A DNA stretch of 64,000 nt from Flavobacterium shii (GTDB lineage: Bacteria; Bacteroidota; Bacteroidia; Flavobacteriales; Flavobacteriaceae). The notes beneath the pieces are model-generated. The model saw only the letters and a program-made list of their open reading frames with translations, did no database searches and was not told where the DNA came from. Position numbers and translations under genes: made by a program. Shown here piece after piece: positions 25,299 through 32,957 of the stretch (positions are counted from its first letter, which is position 1; the number at the start of each line of letters is the position of its first letter). The DNA lies in contig NZ_JAOZEW010000007.1 in the NCBI RefSeq assembly GCF_025847235.1, forward strand, positions 1-64,000. Direction: 5' to 3'.

Positions 25299-26044
25299 TG
25301 ACTTTTCAAAAAATAAGAAGTGTAATTGTCGAAGACGAACTTGCTGCACGAGAAGTACTCAAGAATTATTTGAGTAAATATTGTCCTCAGGTTGAGGTTA
25401 TTGGCGAAGCGCAAAATATAAAAGAAGCGGTTCCGTTGTTACACGAACTACAACCACAATTGGTTTTTCTGGATGTAGAGATGCCTTTTGGAAATGCTTT
25501 TGATGTTTTGGAAGCATGCAAAGATTTACATTTTGAAACGATTTTTGTTACCGCTTTTTCCGAATATTCATTGAAGGCTTTAAACCAAAGTGCCGCTTAT
25601 TATCTTTTAAAACCTATAAGTATCGAAGAATTGATCGTTGCAGTAAACAAAGTGCATCATCAGGTTATGAACCATGAAATCTTTAACAGAAACAAAATTA
25701 TCGTTGAGAATTTTCATGAAACCAAACCCGAAAAGCAACAAGTAATCTTACCAACTTTAGAAGGTTTTGAAGTGGTTAAAATGGAAGAAATCGTCCGGTT
25801 AAAAGGTAATGGAAACTTCACGGATTTATACCTAAATAACGGAAATAAGAAAATGGTTTGTCGATTCTTAAAACACTTTTCAGAGATTTTGCCCTTACCA
25901 TTTATTCGAGTTCATAAATCGCATATTATTAATATGAATTGTGTAAAATCATATAATAAAGGTGGAATCATAACGCTAAATGATGGTGCCGAAATTGAAG
26001 TTTCTCCAACGTATAAAGAAGATTTTCTAAAGAATTTTAAGTAA
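25295..26044 (+). CDS. LytTR-family response regulator
   Basis: A 249-aa transcription factor. Residues about 8-125 are a receiver domain with the acidic pair in VIVEDELAAREVL, the phosphoacceptor Asp60 in LVFLDVEMPFGNAFDVLE, Thr in TIFVTAFSEYSLKAL and Lys in YYLLKPISIEEL. Residues about 150-249 are a LytTR DNA-binding domain (LKGNGNFTDLYLNNG, then FIRVHKSHIINMNCVKSYNK). LytTR proteins bind direct repeats upstream of envelope and biofilm genes. Two consecutive ATG codons exist; the first overlaps the kinase stop. It is the last gene of the pair, followed by a palindromic repeat. Divergent VWA-L,D-transpeptidase genes are candidate targets. Confidence 0.95.
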   Translation: MMTFQKIRSVIVEDELAAREVLKNYLSKYCPQVEVIGEAQNIKEAVPLLHELQPQLVFLDVEMPFGNAFDVLEACKDLHFETIFVTAFSEYSLKALNQSAAYYLLKPISIEELIVAVNKVHHQVMNHEIFNRNKIIVENFHETKPEKQQVILPTLEGFEVVKMEEIVRLKGNGNFTDLYLNNGNKKMVCRFLKHFSEILPLPFIRVHKSHIINMNCVKSYNKGGIITLNDGAEIEVSPTYKEDFLKNFK

Positions 26045-26065
26045 ACAGTTGGTGTTATAATTATA

Positions 26066-26092
26066 CCTACAAGGTTTCGAAAACCTTGCAGG
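26066..26092. repeat. Palindromic repeat, possible bidirectional terminator
   Basis: CCTACAAGGTTT is complementary to AAACCTTGCAGG with one mismatch around a TCGA centre. It lies between convergent genes. Similar 'cctgcaaggttt' palindromes recur between genes in many Bacteroidota. No T run follows, so termination is uncertain. Confidence 0.6.
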
Positions 26093-26111
26093 ATTGAGTA
26101 CTAGAAAAGAT

Positions 26112-28076
26112 TTAAAGATCAAACTCATCATCTATAGACATAGAATCTACAGGAACTGCTGTAGAATCGGGTGCTTTTATTCGCAATAACGAGCGAGCAT
26201 TCCCAGAAATATAAACTGGCGACCTACTAATAGTATCTTCAGGAGTTAATACACCACGACGTAACATAATATTGCTAAGGAATTTTTGGTTCCTGATAGC
26301 GTAATCTTTCAAGTTTCCTTGGTCATTAAATTGATAGGTGAATTTTCGTGGACTCGGAATAATTGTAGCCAGAAACAAACATTCGTTAAGACTTAAATCG
26401 GAAGGGCTTTTCTGGAAATAAAAACGGCTTGCTTCGCCAATTCCATATACATTTGGCCCCCATTCGATGATATTAAAATATACTTCGAGCATACGTTGCT
26501 TGCTTACCACACGATTGTTTTCGAGAATATAAACGAGTAAAATCTCTTCGAGTTTGCGCGATAAAGTTTTTTCTCTGGTTAAGAAAACATTCTTGATTAG
26601 CTGCATACTAATTGTACTTGCACCACGAGAAAATTTCTTAGTTCGTATATTTTTTAATATCGATTGTTTAAAAGCCTCATTAATAAACCCTCGGTGAGAG
26701 AAGAATGATGGATCTTCGGTGGTTAAAACACATTTTTGAAGATACGGAGAAATTTGCTCTATAGGAGTATAGTTTGGATTTCCGGCGCCTACTAAAACTG
26801 GTCGTTGCAATACATTTTTTATAATGGCACGATATACAAACTCACCATTTAATTTGGTAAGGTTTGCTTCGCCATATTTGGTGATAACAAGGTTTTCTTT
26901 GTTTAATTTACTATCAAAAACTAAACTGTTTGGTTTGTTTTTGTTGAATTTAAAATCAAGTTTATAATCAAAGTTTCCTGTAGCTTCCATGCCCTGAAAA
27001 TGGGTAAACAAACCGTCTGGCAATGAAACAATAAAATCTTGCGCTTTCATTTTAGGAATAGCAACTTTTAGCGTATAGATTGTATCTGATTTGGTATTAT
27101 AAGATACATAAGGATGGAACTTTATTTTGTTTAACTGAACGGTCGAAGTGCTATCTATCGAAATAAAATCAGAACCCAGTAAGAAGCGATAATCGAAACG
27201 GGCATTTTTTATAACAACATCTTTGCTAGCAATTCTTGCATGGTTAATTTTTAAATTTGTGATAGACGAATAACCATCAATATGAAGTTCGCTTCCGTCT
27301 TTTTTAATATTTTCAATATTCAGTCGGATAGAGTCAAAACTAGCCAGTATATTAAAGCGGTCATCGATGTAGGGCACTCGAATTGCTCCTGTATCAAGAT
27401 TAAAAAATCGAATATCGGCTTTCTTATTTCTTGGGTCAGCAAATCCTTTTATATTCCAACGTTGGTCGAATGTGTTGGTTTGAACATGTAAGTTGGTTTC
27501 AAGTTCTTTGTCGACTAAGACTAACTTACTTATTGCAATTTGTGCTTTCTTACCATTGTCATCAATCTTAAAAATTAAATTTTCAAGCTTCATATCAGTA
27601 GGAACAAGATTTAATAATTTAGATATTATTCTATAGGCATACGTTGCATATTCTCTTTTTTCGTTTTTGGAAGTATTAGTACTGTCTTTTTTTAAGAATG
27701 CATCAAAGTTTTTGATGTTTCCTTTTTTTACCAATTGTATGTAGCCTTTGTCAATTTTTAAAGTTCCAATTTGGATATCTCCGACCAATAGATGCGATAG
27801 ACTTATGCTAGTTTCTATATTATGTATGTTGCAAAGTGTATCTGCATTTTTTGGAACTAAGATTACGTTGGTTAGTTTTATTCCCGAGAGACCATCAAAA
27901 GAAGCAGTTTTTACCGAAAACGTACTGTTATATTCATTACTCATTTTGTCTGAAACTTTTGCAATAGCTTTATGCAAAAGAGCATCTCTAAAGAAATAAG
28001 CACCAATTATTACTACAATAAATAGTAAGACTACAATTTTGAGAGCCAATACTATTTTTTGTTTTTTTGTTTTCAT
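26112..28076 (-). CDS. GT51 peptidoglycan glycosyltransferase with long N-terminal domain, 654 aa
   Basis: One membrane anchor near the N-terminus (IVLALKIVVLLFIVVIIGAY) is followed by about 400 residues with a beta-rich, AsmA/DUF748-like look (LENLIFKIDDNGKKAQIAIS, LNIENIKKDGSELHIDGYSS). Residues about 430-620 are a GT51 (transglycosylase) domain with the catalytic Glu454 in TTEDPSFFSHRGF. Further motifs are RGASTISMQLIKNVFL, RKLEEILLVYILE and RMLEVYFNIIEWGPNVYGIG. GT51 enzymes polymerise lipid II into glycan strands in the periplasm. There is no transpeptidase domain after it, and monofunctional MtgA proteins are only about 230 aa, so this is a different architecture. The gene follows radA by 24 bases on the minus strand. 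Confidence 0.88.
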   Translation of the reverse strand: MKTKKQKIVLALKIVVLLFIVVIIGAYFFRDALLHKAIAKVSDKMSNEYNSTFSVKTASFDGLSGIKLTNVILVPKNADTLCNIHNIETSISLSHLLVGDIQIGTLKIDKGYIQLVKKGNIKNFDAFLKKDSTNTSKNEKREYATYAYRIISKLLNLVPTDMKLENLIFKIDDNGKKAQIAISKLVLVDKELETNLHVQTNTFDQRWNIKGFADPRNKKADIRFFNLDTGAIRVPYIDDRFNILASFDSIRLNIENIKKDGSELHIDGYSSITNLKINHARIASKDVVIKNARFDYRFLLGSDFISIDSTSTVQLNKIKFHPYVSYNTKSDTIYTLKVAIPKMKAQDFIVSLPDGLFTHFQGMEATGNFDYKLDFKFNKNKPNSLVFDSKLNKENLVITKYGEANLTKLNGEFVYRAIIKNVLQRPVLVGAGNPNYTPIEQISPYLQKCVLTTEDPSFFSHRGFINEAFKQSILKNIRTKKFSRGASTISMQLIKNVFLTREKTLSRKLEEILLVYILENNRVVSKQRMLEVYFNIIEWGPNVYGIGEASRFYFQKSPSDLSLNECLFLATIIPSPRKFTYQFNDQGNLKDYAIRNQKFLSNIMLRRGVLTPEDTISRSPVYISGNARSLLRIKAPDSTAVPVDSMSIDDEFDL

Positions 28077-28100
28077 AAAAATTCTTTGATATATTTTAAA

Positions 28101-29462
28101 TTACCCAAAAAGAATACTGGCTACATCTTCGATTTTGGCAACAAGTTCAATTTTGATTCCTGTATTCTTTAACGCAATTTTATTGTATTTTGACACAAAA
28201 ATAGTTGAAAAACCTAATTTTTCAGCTTCTTGTATGCGTTGATCTACTCGGTTTACGGGGCGAATTTCGCCGGATAAACCAACTTCTCCTGCAAAGCAAA
28301 ACCCTTTGGTTACAGGAATATCTTCATTTGATGATAAAATTGCAGCTACAACGGCAAGATCAATCGCAGGATCATCTACAGAAATTCCTCCAGTTACATT
28401 CAGGAATACATCTTTTGCTCCTAAGCGAAATCCTGCTCTTTTTTCTAAAACGGCCAAAATCATGTTTAATCTTTTGGCATTATATCCTGTTGTACTTCGT
28501 TGAGGTGTTCCGTAAACGGCAGTACTTACCAATGATTGTATCTCTATCATTAACGGACGCATTCCTTCGAGTGTAGAGGCGATTGCAGTTCCTGATAATT
28601 CTTCGTCTTTGTGAGAAATTAATATTTCAGACGGATTACTTACTTCTCTTAAACCACTACCTAACATTTCGTAAATTCCTAACTCGGCAGTCGACCCAAA
28701 ACGGTTTTTAAGTGATCGTAGAATACGATATACGTGATTTCTATCTCCTTCAAACTGTAAAACGGTATCAACCATGTGTTCCAAAATTTTTGGTCCTGCG
28801 ATGTTTCCGTCTTTGGTAATATGACCAATTAGGATTACTGGGATATTGGTTTCTTTGGCAAACTTGATTAGCTCGGCAGTAGTTTCTCGAATTTGAGAAA
28901 TACTTCCGGCAGTCGATTCGATATAATCGGTATGAAGTGTTTGGATAGAATCGATGATTACTATTTCGGGCTGAATGGCTTCAATTTGTTTGAAGATATT
29001 CTGGGTTTTGGTTTCGGTAAGAATATAACAATTGTCACCATTTGGCGTGATTCTTTCGGCACGCATTTTTATTTGTTTCTGGCTTTCTTCGCCCGAAACA
29101 TAAAGGGTTTTATATGGTAATTGTAAAGAAACCTGAAGTAAAAGCGTACTTTTTCCAATCCCGGGTTCTCCACCCAAAAGTGTTAATGAGCCTGGAACAA
29201 TACCACCACCAAGAACTCGATTTAATTCTCCATCGGTTGTGTCCATACGAACTTCCTGAGTCGAGTCTATTTCGTTTATTCTTAAAGGGCGAGGTGCTTT
29301 ACCATTAGATGTAGGCTCACTTTTCCATGCAACTTTTTCTTGTTTCTGGATTATTTCTTCAGCAATTGTATTCCACTCTTTGCATGAATTACATTGTCCC
29401 TGCCATTTGGAATATTGAGCGCCACAATTTTGGCAAAAAAAAGTTGTTTTAATCTTCGTCAT
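28101..29462 (-). CDS. radA: DNA repair protein RadA (Sms)
   Basis: A 453-aa ATP-dependent branch-migration helicase that assists RecA in recombinational repair. The N-terminal zinc finger is FCQNCGAQYSKWQGQCNSC (C-x2-C-x9-C-x2-C). The Walker A is LLGGEPGIGKSTLLLQ, the Walker B region IVIIDSIQTL, and the RadA-specific motif is SLKNRFGSTAEL. The C-terminal third is a Lon-protease-like domain without peptidase function (GGISVDDPAIDLAVVAAILS, GEVGLSGEIRPV). Length and domain order are normal. Its ATG shares a base with the stop of the preceding esterase-like gene (TAATG), so translation is coupled. Confidence 0.97.
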   Translation of the reverse strand: MTKIKTTFFCQNCGAQYSKWQGQCNSCKEWNTIAEEIIQKQEKVAWKSEPTSNGKAPRPLRINEIDSTQEVRMDTTDGELNRVLGGGIVPGSLTLLGGEPGIGKSTLLLQVSLQLPYKTLYVSGEESQKQIKMRAERITPNGDNCYILTETKTQNIFKQIEAIQPEIVIIDSIQTLHTDYIESTAGSISQIRETTAELIKFAKETNIPVILIGHITKDGNIAGPKILEHMVDTVLQFEGDRNHVYRILRSLKNRFGSTAELGIYEMLGSGLREVSNPSEILISHKDEELSGTAIASTLEGMRPLMIEIQSLVSTAVYGTPQRSTTGYNAKRLNMILAVLEKRAGFRLGAKDVFLNVTGGISVDDPAIDLAVVAAILSSNEDIPVTKGFCFAGEVGLSGEIRPVNRVDQRIQEAEKLGFSTIFVSKYNKIALKNTGIKIELVAKIEDVASILFG

Positions 29463-30613
29463 TATTTCTTTTTAAAAAGACTATTCATTTCATCTATCTT
29501 GTCATACATCAAGTCTTTGTTCAGGCTACCAATAGGTTCCATTTGCGAAGCATTTTGGTATTTTTTAGAAGCTCTTTTGGCATCGCCCATTTTCTCATAC
29601 ATTAATCCCAATTCATATTCGCCTAACATAGCTTTAGGGTAGCTTGTATTTGCTATTTCGGCTAATATTCCTAATTCGTCGTAAGCATTATTTTTTAAAA
29701 TAGCAGTTTCTACTGCTAGATAATCATTCATTCGAACTGGCATATCAACACCTAATTTTTTTGTAATCATGTCGTATTTATCTCTTAGATAATCAACGTA
29801 ACCAGATTTAAGGATTACAATTTTATCATTGTATTCAGCTAAATTTATTGGTTTGTAAGCGTCGAATATTTGATTCAAAGCATTTGGAATTGCATATAAA
29901 ACAGCTGAATAATAAGTAGTATTTTTAAATAAATCGTATTTGTAGTTTATTAATGGATTGTTGGCAATCTTAATATTTTGATCTAGTTTTTGGATAGGTT
30001 CTTTAACTTTTTTAGTATCTCCATCGGCTGCCGATAAATAATAGAATAGAGGTGTTTTTAGTTTAGCGAATTTTTCAGGAACACGCACTTCCATTTGTGT
30101 TGCCAGTTCAGGACTTATAGAAATATAGGCGTTAAACATAGGAACTTCTTTGTATAAGAAAAAATTCAAATAGCCAGCAGTTACTCCATGACCGGCAATT
30201 ATTCGGAATGGTGCAGTACGGTATTTTTTTTCAATTTGTGGAATTAACTCACCAGCAACGAATTCAAAAAACTTAGCTCCTTTTTCAAATGGTAGCCCGT
30301 CGATTCCGTCATAAGTAGAGTCATCATTACGTTCGTCGTCTTTGTTTTGATGAATAGCTACAATAATAGTTTCTGGTAAATCATCCCAATATGCACCATA
30401 TTTTAAAGCTCCGCTAAATGGGTCTAGAAGATATTCTCCATCAAATAAATAAAGAACTGGGTATTTTCGGGTTTTATTGTTTTCGTAAGAAGAAGGTAAT
30501 TCGACTGTTATGGTTCGTGCTTCTCCTAATGAAGTAGAGTTAATGGTTTCTGTTTTTCTTTGCGAAAAAACGGTAATTGAAATGAAGAGTAATAATAGGT
30601 AAGCTTTTTTCAT
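29462..30613 (-). CDS. Exported esterase-fold (esterase D-like) protein, 383 aa, nucleophile missing
   Basis: The start at 30613 gives a clean signal peptide (MKKAYLLLLFISITVFSQ); an upstream in-frame ATG at 30661 adds 16 residues. Residues about 40-280 follow the alpha/beta-hydrolase esterase layout of the IroE/Fes/EstD group: KYPVLYLFDGEYLLDPFSG, then ETIIVAIHQNKDDERNDD. The nucleophile elbow, normally GHSxGG, reads IIAGHGVTAGYLNFF. Gly143 stands where Ser should be, so ester hydrolysis by the normal route is unlikely. The last about 90 residues hold a TPR-like pair (LGLMYEKMGDAKRASKKYQN). The protein is exported and may bind rather than cleave a substrate. It is coupled to radA by a one-base overlap. 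Confidence 0.8.
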   Translation of the reverse strand: MKKAYLLLLFISITVFSQRKTETINSTSLGEARTITVELPSSYENNKTRKYPVLYLFDGEYLLDPFSGALKYGAYWDDLPETIIVAIHQNKDDERNDDSTYDGIDGLPFEKGAKFFEFVAGELIPQIEKKYRTAPFRIIAGHGVTAGYLNFFLYKEVPMFNAYISISPELATQMEVRVPEKFAKLKTPLFYYLSAADGDTKKVKEPIQKLDQNIKIANNPLINYKYDLFKNTTYYSAVLYAIPNALNQIFDAYKPINLAEYNDKIVILKSGYVDYLRDKYDMITKKLGVDMPVRMNDYLAVETAILKNNAYDELGILAEIANTSYPKAMLGEYELGLMYEKMGDAKRASKKYQNASQMEPIGSLNKDLMYDKIDEMNSLFKKK

Positions 30614-30807
30614 GATTTGGGATATTTCTGAAATTTTAAGATTATCAAAATAGAGTAGCAATATAGTACTTTATTTTTTTTATTTAATGGTTGTAATCGT
30701 AAAATGGTAAAGCTATCCCAATAGGCTGACTTATATAAATGACAATTCGCTTTTTACAAAAATAAATTTTGAAAAAGTGAATTGTCTAGATTTTTTTGAA
30801 ATGAATT

Positions 30808-31158
30808 TTATGTTAACGAGTTGTCGTTTTCATTTGGAAAAACAATCCATGGTTTGAAGGTTTTGGCTTCTTCAAATTCTAATGTTGCATAAGAAATGAT
30901 AATGATGATATCATCTTTCTGTACTTTTCTTGCTGCAGGTCCATTAAGGGTTATTTCCCCCGAATTTCTTTCTCCTTTAATAGCATACGTTTCAAAACGC
31001 TCGCCATTATTAATGTTAACAATTGCTACTTTTTCACCTTCAATAATATTTGAGGCGTCGAGTAAGGCTTCGTCAATAGTAATGCTGCCAATATAATTAA
31101 GATCGGCTCCAGTTACTTTTACACGGTGTATTTTTGATTTTACTACTTGAATTTGCAT
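30808..31158 (-). CDS. panD: Aspartate 1-decarboxylase
   Basis: PanD makes beta-alanine from L-aspartate for pantothenate and coenzyme A. It is made as a proenzyme that cuts itself between Gly and Ser to form a pyruvoyl group. The site is [16 protein letters not shown], with cleavage at Gly-Ser near residue 24. The rest follows the double-psi barrel pattern with [13 protein letters not shown] and [21 protein letters not shown] blocks (here [15 protein letters not shown]). At 116 aa it is the usual length. It starts 14 bases after panC on the same strand; the two enzymes supply and use beta-alanine, so they form an operon. Confidence 0.97.
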   Translation of the reverse strand: MQIQVVKSKIHRVKVTGADLNYIGSITIDEALLDASNIIEGEKVAIVNINNGERFETYAIKGERNSGEITLNGPAARKVQKDDIIIIISYATLEFEEAKTFKPWIVFPNENDNSLT

Positions 31159-31172
31159 CCTACAAAAGTAAA

Positions 31173-32021
31173 TTAATTTAATGAAATAGTGTCAATCAAC
31201 CTAATAGAATTAACAAATACTGCTATAAATGCGCGGTATTTTTTATCTTTATTTTTGTGGTCGATAGGTAATAATGTAGATTCATCAGCAATTACGAAAT
31301 ATTCTAACTCAAACTTGTCATTGTCTTTGAAGGAATTTTCTACAAATTCAATTGTTTCTTCCGGGCTTTTTGTTTGGAATATTTCTTTTGCTTCTGTTAG
31401 AGTTTTATAAATTATAGCTGCTTCTTGGCGTTCTTCCGGAGTTAAACGTTCGTTTCTTGAACTCATGGCCAATTGGTTTGGTTCTCTAAAAATAGGACAA
31501 CCGACAACATTTACAGGTAAATGGTTTTTCTCAACCATCTTTTTTACAATTTGTAGTTGTTGGAAGTCTTTTTCTCCAAAATAAGCATTTGTTGGAGTGA
31601 TAATTTCGAACAAGCGTTTTACTATTGTACCTACGCCATTAAAATGTCCAGGTCTAAACTTGCCTTCCATTTGGTTTTCTAATCCGTCAAAATCGAAAGA
31701 TTGAGATATAGTATGACCTTCGTAAATATCTTCGACAGTTGGAGCGTATAGAATAATTTTGTCACTTAAAACGCGCATTTTTTTTACGTCTTCGTCTAAA
31801 GTTCTTGGGTATTTTGCTAAATCTTCCTGATTGTTAAACTGTGTTGGATTCACAAAAATACTTACAACTGTCTCGTCATTTTCTTTCAATGATCGTTGCA
31901 TTAATGCCAAGTGACCTTGGTGTAAAGCACCCATGGTTGGTACAAAACCAACACTTGAATTTTCAGTTTTAATAGTTTTTAAATAAGCTATTAAAGCGAC
32001 TTTACCGTAGAAAATATGCAT
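31173..32021 (-). CDS. panC: Pantothenate synthetase (pantoate--beta-alanine ligase)
   Basis: PanC joins pantoate and beta-alanine with ATP to form pantothenate. The start at 32021 gives 282 aa, the normal length. A reading from 32051 adds ten residues and overlaps the predicted -7 box at 32045-32052, so it is rejected. Family motifs: [20 protein letters not shown] (nucleotidyltransferase HIGH-type site), [49 protein letters not shown] and [15 protein letters not shown] (KMSKS-like). It is the first gene of panCD and divergent from the glycogen-synthase-like gene. Confidence 0.97.
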   Translation of the reverse strand: MHIFYGKVALIAYLKTIKTENSSVGFVPTMGALHQGHLALMQRSLKENDETVVSIFVNPTQFNNQEDLAKYPRTLDEDVKKMRVLSDKIILYAPTVEDIYEGHTISQSFDFDGLENQMEGKFRPGHFNGVGTIVKRLFEIITPTNAYFGEKDFQQLQIVKKMVEKNHLPVNVVGCPIFREPNQLAMSSRNERLTPEERQEAAIIYKTLTEAKEIFQTKSPEETIEFVENSFKDNDKFELEYFVIADESTLLPIDHKNKDKKYRAFIAVFVNSIRLIDTISLN

Positions 32022-32044
32022 GGTGGTATTATTAAAATTTACTG

Positions 32045-32052
32045 CAAACATA
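32045..32052 (-). promoter_or_regulatory. -7 box for panCD (TATGTTTG on minus strand)
   Basis: The minus strand reads TATGTTTG, with ATG in the -33 slot (two of three bases match TTG) at 32072-32074. It lies 23 bases upstream of panC ATG and supports the shorter start. Confidence 0.55.
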
Positions 32053-32061
32053 ATATATTAG

Positions 32062-32091
32062 TTAATAACTGCATAAAATTTTGTAAATTTG
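32062..32091 (+). promoter_or_regulatory. Promoter for glycogen-synthase-like/DUF4270/glmS operon
   Basis: TAAATTTG at 32084-32091 is preceded by TTA (near TTG) with 19 bases between. It overlaps the divergent panCD promoter elements. Confidence 0.6.
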
Positions 32092-32129
32092 CATCGTTTT
32101 TATTACCAAAAATTAAGCAAATTACTATT

Positions 32130-32936
32130 ATGAAAGATAAGAGGATATTGTATGTATCATCTGAAGTCGTGCCTTATTTGGCTGAAAATGAGGTTTCTTT
32201 AATGTCTTATGATGTGCCGAAAATGATTAACGATCAAGGCGGACAAATAAGAATTTTCATGCCTAGGTATGGGAATATCAATGAAAGAAGACACCAATTA
32301 CACGAAGTAATCAGGCTTTCAGGCATGAATTTGGTAGTGAATGACTTAGATATGCCATTGATTATTAAGGTAGCTTCTATTCCAAAGGAAAGGATTCAGG
32401 TTTATTTTATAGATAATGACGAGTATTTTAAAAGGAAAGCAACCTTTACAGATGAAGAAGGGGTAATGTATCCAGATAATGATGAGCGGGCAATTTTCTT
32501 TGCAAAAGGAGTTGTAGAAACTGTTAAGAAATTAAACTGGGTTCCGGATATAATTCATGTTCATGGATGGATGGCAGCAATGTTGCCAATTTATATGAAA
32601 CATTATTATAAACACGAAGCATTATTTTCTGAAACTAAAATTGTGACTTCTGTTTACACGCAATCGTTTGACGAGACATTGGATCCTGAAATGATTAAAA
32701 AGGTAAAATTTGATGGAATTCCACATGAAGCCGTTTCGGATTTAGAAATTCCAAATTATGAAAACATCTTAAAAGCTAGTATTCTTCATTCAGATGCAGT
32801 GATAATAGCTTCAAATAACCTCTCGCCAAGTTTAACAAAATTTATAGAATCTTCGGGAAAACCTTTTTTACCTTTCGCTCCAAAAGATGCATTTGCTGAG
32901 GCTTATACAAATTTTTACAAAAACGAGGTTCTTTAA
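32130..32936 (+). CDS. Glycogen/starch synthase N-terminal-domain protein (GT5-like, single domain), 268 aa
   Basis: The start at 32130 follows a good promoter; an in-frame ATG at 32016 lies within the divergent panC gene and is rejected. The protein matches only the N-terminal half of GT5 glycogen synthase: RILYVSSEVVPYLAENEVSL, then MINDQGGQIRIFMPRYGNIN, then IIHVHGWMAAMLPIYMKHYY. The ADP-glucose binding motif K-T-G-G-L, expected about 15 residues from the start, is absent (AENEVSLMSYDVP). The whole C-terminal Rossmann domain with the E-x7-E nucleotide site is missing. It is therefore unlikely to make glycogen. This short form next to panC and DUF4270 is, to my knowledge, widespread in Bacteroidota, which argues for a real non-catalytic or different role. 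Starts an operon with DUF4270 and glmS. Confidence 0.85.
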   Translation: MKDKRILYVSSEVVPYLAENEVSLMSYDVPKMINDQGGQIRIFMPRYGNINERRHQLHEVIRLSGMNLVVNDLDMPLIIKVASIPKERIQVYFIDNDEYFKRKATFTDEEGVMYPDNDERAIFFAKGVVETVKKLNWVPDIIHVHGWMAAMLPIYMKHYYKHEALFSETKIVTSVYTQSFDETLDPEMIKKVKFDGIPHEAVSDLEIPNYENILKASILHSDAVIIASNNLSPSLTKFIESSGKPFLPFAPKDAFAEAYTNFYKNEVL

Positions 32937-32957
32937 AATTTAACTTTTTTATTACAC

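Noticed and set aside
28205..28576. 123-aa plus-strand frame within radA
   Set aside because: Shadow of radA on the opposite strand with no motif.
32016..32129. N-terminal extension of the glycogen-synthase-like gene
   Set aside because: It covers the promoter boxes and the panC start; the family begins at the MKDKRILYVSSE segment.
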